Shown here: one piece after another, positions 6,429 through 13,404 of the stretch | Numbering within the stretch: the stretch's first letter is position 1 | Layout of the letters: each line of letters starts with the position of its first letter | DNA from: DAOMNN01 sp050486545 | Lineage (GTDB): Bacteria > Pseudomonadota > Gammaproteobacteria > Burkholderiales > Rhodocyclaceae | Assembly (NCBI GenBank): GCA_050486545.1 | Contig: JBJHDM010000074.1 | Location: 1-13,404 of the forward strand | Reading direction: 5' to 3' | DNA length: 13,404 nt | The notes under the pieces: model-generated | The model's database searches: none | Told to the model about the DNA's origin: nothing | The model's input: only the letters and a program-made list of their open reading frames with translations | Translations under genes and position numbers: made by a program

Positions 6429-6435
6429 TTCCCAG

Positions 6436-7005
6436 CTGGCTTCCCGTGCAGAACTCTCCACTTTCCTGGCAAGTGTCGAACGGCGTGCGTTCAAGCAGGC
6501 AGTGTACACGCTCAGGAACGAGGAAGCGGCGCTCGATGCGGTGCAGGATGCGATGATGAAGCTGTCGGTGAGCTATGGCGATCGTCCTGCGGAAGAGTTG
6601 CCGATGCTTTTCCAGCGCATCCTGCGCAATGTCGTCTACGACGTACTGCGCCGTCAGAAGGTGCGCAGCCACTGGATCAGTTATTTCTCGGATCTACTCA
6701 GGGAGATCGATGGCGAGGATGCGGGCGATCCGCTCGAATCGTGGCTGGCGGACGATGGCGACGCGGGCCGCGAGACGCCGCACGGTTTGCATGAGCGTGC
6801 GCGGGTGATGGCAGCGATCGAAGAAGAGGTGGCACGCTTGCCCCTCCGTCAACGGGAGGCTTTCCTGATGCGTTACTGGGAGGAGTTGAATATCGCGGAG
6901 ACCGCTGCGGCCATGGGGTGCTCGGAGGGCAGTGTGAAGACGCATTGCTCGCGGGCCACGCGGGCACTGGCTGCCGCATTGAAAGCCAGGGGGATCGTTC
7001 CATGA
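6436..7005 (+). CDS. RNA polymerase sigma factor, ECF-like sigma-70 family
   Basis: Predicted to direct RNA polymerase to a small set of promoters; its targets are unknown. Region 2 covers roughly residues 5-70, with AFKQAVYTLRNEEAALDAVQDAMMKL and the later LFQRILRNVVYDVLRRQK segment. A short acidic linker (about 80-110) follows, then region 4 with LPLRQREAFLMRYWEELN and the helix-turn-helix IAETAAAMGCSEGSVKTHCSRA. There is no region 1 or 3, as in ECF factors. With the CTG start it has 189 residues and begins where relatives begin (ASRAELSTFLASVERRAF). A TTG start at 6370 would add 22 unlike residues overlapping the ilvB promoter. Its TGA overlaps the next gene's ATG (ATGA at 7002-7005), implying translational coupling to a DUF3619 membrane protein that is a plausible anti-sigma factor. 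Confidence 0.88.
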   Translation: MASRAELSTFLASVERRAFKQAVYTLRNEEAALDAVQDAMMKLSVSYGDRPAEELPMLFQRILRNVVYDVLRRQKVRSHWISYFSDLLREIDGEDAGDPLESWLADDGDAGRETPHGLHERARVMAAIEEEVARLPLRQREAFLMRYWEELNIAETAAAMGCSEGSVKTHCSRATRALAAALKARGIVP

Positions 7006-7382
7006 ACGAGGACTTGTTCGCCGGCCGGGTGGCCGCCCACCTGTCGGCCGCGGCGCGGGGCGTGGAGGGGGTGGCCGCAGAGCGCCTGCACACGGCGCGC
7101 ATGCGTGCACTCGACGCGCAGCGGGGTGCAGGCCTGTCGTCGATGGTCCGTGATCGTGCCGTCGGTCTGCGCATGCGGGTGCGGCTGGCGTTCATGCCGG
7201 GGCTCCGAACCGCTGCGACGGTAATGGCCCTGCTCGGCCTCTTCCTGGTCGGGGACTATTGGGCGACGGTCTCCCGTGTCGCCGAGTTGCGGGAGGTCGA
7301 TGCTGCCCTCCTGATGGACGACCTGCCGATCGAGGCCTATCTGGATCCGGATTTCAGGGCATGGCTCTCGCGCGAATCCTGA
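7002..7382 (+). CDS. DUF3619 family single-pass membrane protein (candidate anti-sigma factor)
   Basis: 126 residues. The N-terminal part (1-68) is charged, Arg-rich and helical, hence cytoplasmic. A single hydrophobic helix at about 70-86 (TAATVMALLGLFLVGDYW) follows. The short C-terminal part is acidic and probably periplasmic, with the conserved-looking DAALLMDDLPIEAYLDPDF segment (100-118). The match is to the uncharacterised DUF3619 family, which to my knowledge is found with this sigma factor in betaproteobacteria. Its start overlaps the sigma stop by four bases and its end overlaps the following gene by 22 bases. Position and topology (soluble inner segment, one helix, small outer tail) resemble CnrY-type anti-sigma factors. 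This role is inferred, not shown by any recognised anti-sigma domain. Confidence 0.85.
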   Translation: MNEDLFAGRVAAHLSAAARGVEGVAAERLHTARMRALDAQRGAGLSSMVRDRAVGLRMRVRLAFMPGLRTAATVMALLGLFLVGDYWATVSRVAELREVDAALLMDDLPIEAYLDPDFRAWLSRES

Positions 7383-7804
7383 TCCTGGCGCTTTCCTTCT
7401 GCCTCGTACTCCCGGCGTTCGCATTGACGCCGCTGGGAGCGCCGTCCTGGAACGAACTGCATCCGTCCCAACGCGACGTGCTCGCTCCGCTTGCGGAGGA
7501 CTGGGACGTGATGAGCGATGCGCACCGAAGCAAGTGGCTGGGGATCGTCGAGGGATTCGAACGGCTGACGCCCGAGGAGCAGATGCGGATCCGGCAGCGC
7601 ATGCGGACCTGGGCGGACCTCAGTCCGGAAGACCGCGAGCGCGCACGCGACCAGTATCGGGCGCTGCGCAGCATGCCTCCCGAGCAGCGCGAGCATCTTC
7701 GCGAGGAGTGGCGGCGCTATCGCAACCTTCCGCCGGAAGAGCGTCGCGAAGCGGCTCCACCGTCTTCGCTTCGGTCACAGCCGAGGGAGCGGGGTTCCGA
7801 ATGA
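7361..7804 (+). CDS. DUF3106 family exported protein with 18-residue helical repeats
   Basis: 147 residues. A clear signal peptide (MALARILILALSFCLVLPAFA, cleavage expected after AFA at 21) sends it to the periplasm. The mature protein is built of consecutive 18-residue units beginning at residues 34, 52, 70, 88, 106 and, partially, 124. The later units follow the pattern (T/S/P)PE-(E/D/Q)-(Q/R)..., for example TPEEQMRIRQRMRTWADL and SPEDRERARDQYRALRSM. These are strongly helical and rich in Arg and Glu. The closest named family is DUF3106, of unknown function. The repeats recall the P-E-Q helices of Spy/CpxP/CnrX-like periplasmic proteins. It overlaps DUF3619 upstream and shares ATGA with the RDD gene downstream, so it belongs to the sigma-factor operon. 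A sensory or stress-buffering role is possible but unproven. Confidence 0.85.
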   Translation: MALARILILALSFCLVLPAFALTPLGAPSWNELHPSQRDVLAPLAEDWDVMSDAHRSKWLGIVEGFERLTPEEQMRIRQRMRTWADLSPEDRERARDQYRALRSMPPEQREHLREEWRRYRNLPPEERREAAPPSSLRSQPRERGSE

Positions 7805-8289
7805 AAGACAGAACAGGCCCCTCCGTTCCTGCCGCGGCGGCACCGGCCGAGCGGACGATCGTCGAGCTGGCCGGCCTGCGTCGCCGACTGGCGAGCCTGC
7901 TCTACGAGTCGCTGCTGGTGCTCGGCGTACTCGGCGCAGCCTTCATCCTTCCCTACGTGCTGATCGGCATGCTGCTGGGCGTTTCGGTACCGGGCTGGAT
8001 TCTCTGGGGACATCTCTTCGCGCTGCTCGGCGCGTATTTCGTCTGGTACTGGGTTCGTCGAGGGCAGACGCTGGCGATGCAGACCTGGCGACTCAAGCTC
8101 GTGCGTGCCTCGGACGGACGACCGCTGCCGTTGCGCATGGCGTGCCTTCGTTACGTGCTGGCCTGGCCATCCGTGCTGTGCTTCGGACTCGGACTGCTGT
8201 GGGCGCTGCTCGATCCGGACCGGCAGTTCCTGCATGACCGGATCTCCGGTACGCGGCTCGTCCTGCTCCCGACCTCGGAAAGGCGCTGA
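7801..8289 (+). CDS. RDD family membrane protein
   Basis: 162 residues. After a Pro/Ala-rich cytoplasmic N-terminus, LRRRLASLLYESLLVLG (26-42) opens the RDD domain. The family's usual Arg...Asp pattern here has Glu in the first helix (YES instead of the commoner YDS/YDG). Hydrophobic segments lie at about 31-60, 66-86 and 116-137. The conserved QTWRLKLV after the second hydrophobic segment and FLHDRISGTRLV near the C-terminus are typical. RDD proteins are small membrane proteins of mostly unknown function; some have been linked to Na+/H+ exchange. The start codon overlaps the DUF3106 stop (ATGA at 7801-7804), making it the last gene of the four-gene sigma operon. Confidence 0.9.
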   Translation: MKDRTGPSVPAAAAPAERTIVELAGLRRRLASLLYESLLVLGVLGAAFILPYVLIGMLLGVSVPGWILWGHLFALLGAYFVWYWVRRGQTLAMQTWRLKLVRASDGRPLPLRMACLRYVLAWPSVLCFGLGLLWALLDPDRQFLHDRISGTRLVLLPTSERR

Positions 8290-8344
8290 TCGGGACTGTT
8301 GATGCGTTTCGCGTGGGGGGCGGAAAGCCTGTTCCCGCTTGAGG

Positions 8345-8350
8345 TAAGAT
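8345..8350 (+). promoter_or_regulatory. Candidate -10 element for the P-type ATPase
   Basis: TAAGAT lies 39 bases before the ATPase ATG in the 99-base gap after the RDD gene. No convincing -35 hexamer sits 16-18 bases upstream, so an activator-dependent or different promoter is equally possible. Confidence 0.25.
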
Positions 8351-8388
8351 CGTCCGCTGTGTCGACTCCCTGACTCCGGAAGCGTTTC

Positions 8389-11229
8389 ATGACGGACTCC
8401 TCCCCTTCAAGCGGGCTTCCCGCCAGTCCCCACCACGCACGATCGGTCGAAGATGTGCTGGCCGAATTCGACGTCGCACGGCCCGTCGGCTTATCGGCAT
8501 CGGAGGCGGCTGCACGGCTGGAACGCCATGGGCGCAACGAACTCCCGGTGACCCGGCGACGCGGCCCCGTCGCCCGTTTCCTGCTCCAGTTCCACAACGT
8601 CCTGATCTATGTCCTCGTCGTTGCGGGTATCGTTACCGCGCTGCTCGGGCACTGGATCGACAGTGGCGTGATCTTCGGTGTCGTCGTCATCAACGCGATC
8701 ATCGGTTTCATCCAGGAAGGCAAGGCCGAGCAGGCACTCGATGCGATCCGCAAGATGCTGTCGCTGCGTGCCCAGGTCTTGCGCGACGGCCATCGACGGG
8801 AGGTCGCGGCCGAGGACGTGGTACCGGGGGATATCGTTTTTCTCGCCTCCGGCGACAAGGTGCCGGCAGACCTCCGCTTGGTCGAGGTGCGCAGCCTGCG
8901 CGTCGAGGAGGCGGCGCTGACCGGCGAATCGGTGCCGGTCGAAAAGGCCGTGGCAGCGGTCGATGCCGACGCCGCGCTCGGGGACCGTACGTCGATGGCC
9001 TATTCCGGAACGCTGGTGGCCTACGGACAAGCCGCCGGCGTCGTCGTGGCCACCGGCAGCGCGACCGAGATCGGGCGGATCAGTGCAATGCTCGGAAAGG
9101 TCGAAGAACTGACCACGCCGTTGCTGCGTCAGCTGGCGGTATTCGGATACTGGCTGACCTGGGCGATCCTGGCCGTTGCGGGGGCTGCGTTTGCATTCGG
9201 CTACCTCGTTCGCGACTACACGGCCGGCGAGATGTTCCTCGCGGCGGTGGGGATCGCGGTCGCAGCCATTCCCGAGGGCTTGCCGGCGATCATGACGATC
9301 ACGCTGGCGATCGGGGTGCAGCGGATGGCTTCGCGCAATGCCATCATTCGACGACTGCCCTCGGTCGAGGCGCTCGGATCCGTGACGGTGATCTGCTCGG
9401 ACAAGACCGGCACGCTGACGCGTAATGAGATGACGGTCCAGCGGGTGTTGACGGCGACGGAGCGATTTGGGGTTTCCGGCACCGGTTATACGCCGCATGG
9501 TGCCTTCGAGCGTCTGGCCGACGAGGCGTCCGGCGATGAGCGCTCGTTGCTGCTGCGGGTGTTGTTCGGCGAAGACGTGTTCGCGAACGGATCGGAGCGC
9601 CCGGAGGCGGCCGCAGCCCCGGGAGAAGTCGCCGTCGAAGAGGCTCCGGTGCTGCTCGAAGCGGCCCGTGCTGCGCTGCTGTGCAACGATGCCAGCATCC
9701 ATGAGGAGGGCGGGGAGTGGCGTTTGCGGGGCGATCCGACCGAGGGCGCGCTGATCACCGTGGCACTCAAGGCCGGGCTTGATCAGGGGTTCGAGAACGA
9801 ATCGCTCCCGCGTACCGATGTCATTCCGTTCGAGTCCGAACACCGGTTCATGGCCACGTTGCATCACGACCATCAAGGGCAAGGCCGGGTCTATCTGAAG
9901 GGGGCGCCCGAGCGCGTGTTCGAATTCTGCAAGACGCAGCGCGAGCGGGGCGGCGATGTGCCGATCAAGCGGGACGGGTGGCAGGCCGGAATGGACCGGA
10001 TCGCTGCCGAGGGCATGCGCCTGCTCGCGGTCGCAGTCAGAGAGGATGAAGACGCGCTCAAGGCGCTGACCTTCGACGATGTGGAAGCGGGTGGCTTTAC
10101 GTTGCTGGCGGTGTTCGGCCTTTCGGACCCGCCCCGTGATGAAGCGATCGACGCGGTGGCCCGCTGCCTGTCCGCAGGCATCCGGGTCAAGATGATCACG
10201 GGCGATCATGCCGCCACGGCCAGGGCGATCGGTGTTCAGCTCGGGCTGGGCAAGGAGGTGCGCGCGGTGACCGGTGCCGAGATCGAGCAGATCGACGACG
10301 AGCGGCTTGCTGCGATCGTTGCCGACACCGAGATCTTTGCGCGCGCCAGTCCCGAGCACAAGCTGCGTCTGGTCACCGCACTGCAGGCGCGGGGCGAGGT
10401 GGTTGCCATGACGGGTGACGGTGTCAATGACGCGCCGGCACTCAAGCGTGCGGATGTCGGCGTGGCAATGGGCAACAAGGGCACCGAGGCCGCCAAGGAG
10501 GCGTCCGAGATGGTGCTCGCCGACGACAATTTCGCGTCGGTAGCGGCAGCGGTCGAGGAAGGGCGCACCGTCTACGACAACCTCAAGAAGACCATTGCCT
10601 TCATCCTGCCGACGAACGTCGGACAGGCGGCGATCGTGTTCTTCGCAATCCTGTTTGGCATGACGATGCCGATCACGCCGGCGCAGATCCTTTGGGTCAA
10701 CATGATCACGGCGGTGACCCTGGCGCTCGCGCTGGCGTTCGAGTTGCCCGAACGCAACCTCATGAGAAGGCCGCCTCGTGCGCCATCTGAGCCGATCCTC
10801 GGGCCCTTCCTGATGTGGCGCGTGCTGTTCGTCGGGCTGTTGCTGGTGTTCGGCGGCATGGGGTTCTTCGTGTGGGAACTGCAACGTGGCGAGAGCCTGG
10901 AGGTCGCACGCACGGCCGCGGTTAATGCGCTGTTGATCGGCGAGGCTTTCTACTTGTTCAATGTCCGCAGTTTCACCGAGCCCGTTCTCAATCGGGAAGG
11001 GCTGACCGGCAACCGCTACGTCTTGGGCGCGATCGCCTTGCTGCTGGTCGCGCAGGCGATCTTCACGTACGTTCCGACGATGCAGGTGCTATTCGGGACT
11101 GCCAGCCTCGATCCGGCGACATGGTTGCGCATCGTCGCTTTCGGTATCATCGTCCTGGTGGCGGTCGAAGCTGAAAAGGCCCTGTTCCGCCGTGCCGGTA
11201 CCGTGCGGTCGGGCACCGAGGCCGCCTGA
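8389..11229 (+). CDS. Cation-transporting P-type ATPase (P2-like)
   Basis: 946-residue ATP-driven cation pump of the inner membrane. Domains in order: N-terminal cation-ATPase domain (about 15-85), M1-M2, actuator domain with TGES at 178-181, M3-M4 with PEGLP at 295-299, phosphorylation site DKTGT at 338-342, nucleotide-binding domain with KGAPE at 504-508, hinge TGDGVND at 675-681, then M5-M10. All catalytic motifs are intact, so it should be active. The M4 PEGLP motif places it with Ca2+/Na+,K+/H+-type pumps, not heavy-metal pumps, and there is no N-terminal CxxC domain. At the ion site, M5 has NVGQ (Q746) where SERCA has NVGE, and M6 reads WVNMITAVT with A775 at the SERCA Asp800 position. 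The transported ion is therefore uncertain. GGAAG precedes the ATG by 6 bases. A universal stress protein gene follows after 125 bases. Confidence 0.93.
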   Translation: MTDSSPSSGLPASPHHARSVEDVLAEFDVARPVGLSASEAAARLERHGRNELPVTRRRGPVARFLLQFHNVLIYVLVVAGIVTALLGHWIDSGVIFGVVVINAIIGFIQEGKAEQALDAIRKMLSLRAQVLRDGHRREVAAEDVVPGDIVFLASGDKVPADLRLVEVRSLRVEEAALTGESVPVEKAVAAVDADAALGDRTSMAYSGTLVAYGQAAGVVVATGSATEIGRISAMLGKVEELTTPLLRQLAVFGYWLTWAILAVAGAAFAFGYLVRDYTAGEMFLAAVGIAVAAIPEGLPAIMTITLAIGVQRMASRNAIIRRLPSVEALGSVTVICSDKTGTLTRNEMTVQRVLTATERFGVSGTGYTPHGAFERLADEASGDERSLLLRVLFGEDVFANGSERPEAAAAPGEVAVEEAPVLLEAARAALLCNDASIHEEGGEWRLRGDPTEGALITVALKAGLDQGFENESLPRTDVIPFESEHRFMATLHHDHQGQGRVYLKGAPERVFEFCKTQRERGGDVPIKRDGWQAGMDRIAAEGMRLLAVAVREDEDALKALTFDDVEAGGFTLLAVFGLSDPPRDEAIDAVARCLSAGIRVKMITGDHAATARAIGVQLGLGKEVRAVTGAEIEQIDDERLAAIVADTEIFARASPEHKLRLVTALQARGEVVAMTGDGVNDAPALKRADVGVAMGNKGTEAAKEASEMVLADDNFASVAAAVEEGRTVYDNLKKTIAFILPTNVGQAAIVFFAILFGMTMPITPAQILWVNMITAVTLALALAFELPERNLMRRPPRAPSEPILGPFLMWRVLFVGLLLVFGGMGFFVWELQRGESLEVARTAAVNALLIGEAFYLFNVRSFTEPVLNREGLTGNRYVLGAIALLLVAQAIFTYVPTMQVLFGTASLDPATWLRIVAFGIIVLVAVEAEKALFRRAGTVRSGTEAA

Positions 11230-11296
11230 AGGCATTCGCAATCGCCCGGTCGAAGGTTCCGCCTGATTGCGGACCAGGACCAACCTGCCACCCCAT

Positions 11297-11313
11297 CCCG
11301 CCGCGTCGGCGGG
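11297..11313 (+). other. GC hairpin between the ATPase and usp genes
   Basis: CCCGCCG-CGT-CGGCGGG, a 7-bp perfect stem with a 3-base loop in the 125-base gap. No T run follows, so it is not a standard intrinsic terminator. It may be an mRNA-stability or processing structure in a bicistronic transcript. The rest of the gap shows only the strong Shine-Dalgarno of the next gene. Confidence 0.4.
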
Positions 11314-11354
11314 GCACTCATCAACATGCCGAAGGGCGTCGAGGAGGATACCGA

Positions 11355-12254
11355 ATGACTCGGATTCAGAAGATACTGGCCACCACGGACTTCTCCGATA
11401 CGGCCGCGAGTGCCGTCGAGCGGGCGGCGATGCTGGCCGCACAGGCCGGTGCGGGCCTGGCGGTCACGAACGTGATCAGCCGCGGCACCCTCAATGCCCT
11501 GCACGATCTGATGTCGCCCGATGCCAGTGACGAACTCGAAGATGCCCTGGTGACGGAGGCGCTGGACCGGCTGCATGAACTGGCGGACGGTATTTCGGGT
11601 CGACATGGCGTGAAGGCCGACGTGAGCGTTTCGGCCGGGTCCGTGCTACGCCAGATCGAAGCCTATGCCAATGCGACGCGGCCCGACCTTCTCGTCCTCG
11701 GGGTGCATGGCAGCGGTTTCGTCCGTGACCTGCTGCTTGGATCGACCACCGATCGCGTGCTGCGCAAGACCAGATTCCCGATGCTCGTGGTCAAGCGACC
11801 GCCGACCGCGGCCTATTCGCGCGTGCTCGTTCCGGTTGATTTCTCCGAGCGTTCGCAGGCAGCGATCGACCTTGCCCGCTCGGTCGCTCCCGAGGCCGAG
11901 TTCATCCTGGTTCATGCCTTCGAGGTGCCGTACGAAGGCAAGCTGCGTCAGGCTGGAGTCGAGGAGTCGAAAGTCAATGCGCTGCGCGAATCCGCACGCA
12001 AGGAGGCGCTCCAGCGCCTGGATGAACTGGTCGCCGGTTGCGGCGTGCCGGAAGCGTCGGTGCGACGCGTGCTCGTGTATGGGCAGCCCGCCAGCGGAAT
12101 TCTCGAGCAGGCGCGTACGCACGAGTGCGACCTCATCGCGATGGGCAAGCAGGGCTTGCGCATGATCGAGGAACTCGTGCTCGGCAGCGTGACCCGCCAG
12201 GTGCTCGAGCATGCGCATTGCGACGTCCTCATCGCCGACCGCGGCAAACGCTGA
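11355..12254 (+). CDS. Universal stress protein with two tandem UspA domains
   Basis: 299-residue cytoplasmic protein. Domain 1 (about 3-147) starts QKILATTDFSDTAASAVERA and domain 2 (about 154-296) starts SRVLVPVDFSERSQAAIDLA. Both keep the ATP-binding pattern G-x2-G-x9-G-(S/T): G116/G119/G129-S130 and G264/G267/G277-S278. It therefore belongs to the nucleotide-binding Usp class and forms an internal pseudo-dimer similar in layout to E. coli UspE. The start is well supported by GAGGAGG (11341-11347) 7 bases before the ATG. It follows a P-type ATPase in the same orientation, so co-regulation under energy or ionic stress is plausible. No FNR-like or other operator could be identified upstream. 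Confidence 0.93.
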   Translation: MTRIQKILATTDFSDTAASAVERAAMLAAQAGAGLAVTNVISRGTLNALHDLMSPDASDELEDALVTEALDRLHELADGISGRHGVKADVSVSAGSVLRQIEAYANATRPDLLVLGVHGSGFVRDLLLGSTTDRVLRKTRFPMLVVKRPPTAAYSRVLVPVDFSERSQAAIDLARSVAPEAEFILVHAFEVPYEGKLRQAGVEESKVNALRESARKEALQRLDELVAGCGVPEASVRRVLVYGQPASGILEQARTHECDLIAMGKQGLRMIEELVLGSVTRQVLEHAHCDVLIADRGKR

Positions 12255-12292
12255 ATCGTTTTCTTGAACGTGCAATCACTCGACAGCAATAA

Positions 12293-13404
12293 ATGAACGA
12301 ACACGCCCCCCGGATCACCCATCGCTCCGACTACACGCCGCTCGCCTGGACGGTGGAGAAGGTCGACCTGCACTTTGACCTCGATGCCGACGAAACGGTG
12401 GTGACGAGCAGGCTTGTCTGCGTCCGCAATGTGGAGGCGCCGGACGGGCCGGTCCGGCTGTTCGGCGAGTCGCTGGACCTGATCGGCTTGACCGCCGACG
12501 GGGTTGCGCTGGAATTCGGCCAGTATCGCCAAAGCAAGGAGGGGCTGGAGCTCGACGTGACCGGGGAACGGGTCGAACTGGAGATCGTCACGCGGATTGC
12601 GCCGAGCAGCAACTCCACCCTGTCGGGGCTGTACGTGTCCCGTGGCGGTTTCTTTACGCAGTGCGAGGCCGAGGGGTTCCGGCGCATCACTTATTTCCCG
12701 GATCGACCGGACGTCATGGCGCGCTATACCGTGACGCTCGAGGCCGATCGGGAACAGTGTCCGGTCCTGCTCTCCAACGGAAATCTGGTCGAGGAAGGGG
12801 GGCTCGAAGGCGGTCGTCATTTTGCCCGCTGGGAGGATCCGTTTCCGAAACCTTCCTACCTGTTCGCGTTGGTCGCGGCCGACCTCGTGGCGCTCGAGCG
12901 GCGCGTCGAAACGATGTCGGGGCGAGAAGTGCTGCTCCAGGTGTGGGTCGAAGAAGGGAATCTCGACCGCACTGCGCATGCGATGGATGCGCTGGTGCAG
13001 GCGATGCGCTGGGACGAGGAGGCCTACGGACTCGAACTCGACCTGGATCGATTCATGATCGTCGCGGTGAGCGATTTCAACATGGGAGCGATGGAGAACA
13101 AGGGCCTGAACATCTTCAATGCCCGATTCGTCCTGGCACGGCCCGATACCGCGACCGACCTCGACTACGAGCACATCGAGAGCGTGGTCGCCCATGAATA
13201 TTTCCACAACTGGACCGGCAACCGGGTGACCTGCCGCGACTGGTTCCAGTTGACCCTGAAGGAGGGACTGACGGTATTTCGCGACCAGCAGTTCTCCGCG
13301 GACATGCTCGCGGCGGCAGCGGGCGAGGAAGGGGCGGACTCGGCCCGCGCGGTCAAGCGCATCGAGGACGTGCGAGTGCTTCGCAGCGCACAGTTTCCGG
13401 AGGA
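12293..13404 (+). CDS. pepN: Aminopeptidase N, M1 family (partial, N-terminal 370 residues)
   Basis: Zinc metallopeptidase that removes N-terminal amino acids from peptides in the cytoplasm. The gene runs off the right edge; E. coli PepN has about 870 residues, so under half is visible. The N-terminal beta domain spans about 1-190. The catalytic domain shows the exopeptidase signature GAMEN at 265-269 and the zinc site HEYFH at 301-305, with the third ligand E324 at the expected spacing in LTLKEGLTVFRDQQF. The start is fixed because an in-frame TAA directly precedes the ATG. No good Shine-Dalgarno is visible. It begins 38 bases after the usp gene in the same orientation; whether they are co-transcribed is unknown. 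Confidence 0.95.
   Translation, partial: MNEHAPRITHRSDYTPLAWTVEKVDLHFDLDADETVVTSRLVCVRNVEAPDGPVRLFGESLDLIGLTADGVALEFGQYRQSKEGLELDVTGERVELEIVTRIAPSSNSTLSGLYVSRGGFFTQCEAEGFRRITYFPDRPDVMARYTVTLEADREQCPVLLSNGNLVEEGGLEGGRHFARWEDPFPKPSYLFALVAADLVALERRVETMSGREVLLQVWVEEGNLDRTAHAMDALVQAMRWDEEAYGLELDLDRFMIVAVSDFNMGAMENKGLNIFNARFVLARPDTATDLDYEHIESVVAHEYFHNWTGNRVTCRDWFQLTLKEGLTVFRDQQFSADMLAAAAGEEGADSARAVKRIEDVRVLRSAQFPE

Noticed and set aside
6314..6435. Search for an Ile/Val/Leu-rich leader peptide ahead of ilvB
   Set aside because: The only short minus-strand frame starting ATG near 6367 encodes an Arg-rich sequence without branched-chain codon runs and reads on into ilvB out of frame. No hairpin plus T tract is present.
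4499..6556. 685-codon plus-strand ORF and 629-codon minus-strand ORF (4509-6398) over ilvB
   Set aside because: Both are frame shadows of ilvB, which has complete acetolactate synthase motifs. Their compositions (His/Arg/Asp-rich, or Arg/Pro/Gly-rich) are typical of out-of-frame GC-rich reading.
8320..8338. GCGGAA...TTCCCGC hairpin after the RDD gene
   Set aside because: Considered as a terminator of the sigma operon, but the stem has a bulge, is short and is followed by only two T residues.
8491..10884. 797-codon minus-strand ORF opposite the P-type ATPase
   Set aside because: Length is explained by codon bias of the real ATPase gene; there is no domain, membrane segment or ribosome site to support it.
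11948..13207. 419-codon minus-strand ORF opposite usp and pepN
   Set aside because: It spans two real genes and their gap on the other strand and shows no family resemblance.

Overview
The window looks like chromosome of a high-GC betaproteobacterium, most likely Rhodocyclales (the Thauera/Azoarcus/Zoogloea neighbourhood). This rests on the protein sequences, the ilvBHC-pssA-leuA gene order, and the ECF sigma/DUF3619/DUF3106/RDD cassette. No rRNA or tRNA gene is present to confirm it. Almost all of the sequence is coding and the gene order appears largely intact. The exception is the left edge, where the C-terminus of an IS110-family transposase sits just past the end of leuA.

Left half (198-6313, minus strand): branched-chain amino acid synthesis plus one phospholipid gene, read in the order ilvB - ilvH - ilvC - pssA - leuA. 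IlvB/IlvH make acetolactate (or acetohydroxybutyrate) and IlvC makes the dihydroxy acid. LeuA diverts ketoisovalerate into leucine. PssA makes phosphatidylserine and is a long-standing passenger. A perfect 11-bp hairpin separates ilvC from pssA. Between pssA and leuA lies what reads as a classical transcription attenuator. It has a promoter, a 29-residue leader peptide with 11 leucines (four consecutive Leu codons), and a GC hairpin followed by TTTT. A competing 10-bp pairing joins the end of the leader ORF to the 3' arm of that hairpin. I regard this as the most informative non-annotated feature here.

Centre (6436-8289, plus strand): divergent from ilvB is a tightly overlapping four-gene unit. 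It encodes an ECF-like sigma factor (probably starting at a CTG codon behind a good Shine-Dalgarno), a DUF3619 single-pass membrane protein, a DUF3106 exported helical-repeat protein and an RDD-family membrane protein. The layout recalls CnrH/CnrY/CnrX-type trans-envelope sigma control, but that is inference. No function has been shown from the sequence alone.

Right part (8389-13404, plus strand): a P2-like cation P-type ATPase with all catalytic motifs but altered M5/M6 ion-site residues, a two-domain universal stress protein, and the first 370 residues of aminopeptidase N, cut by the window edge.

No CRISPR array, tRNA, rRNA or origin was seen. Apart from the leuA leader region (1734-1993), no intergenic gap reaches 150 bases.
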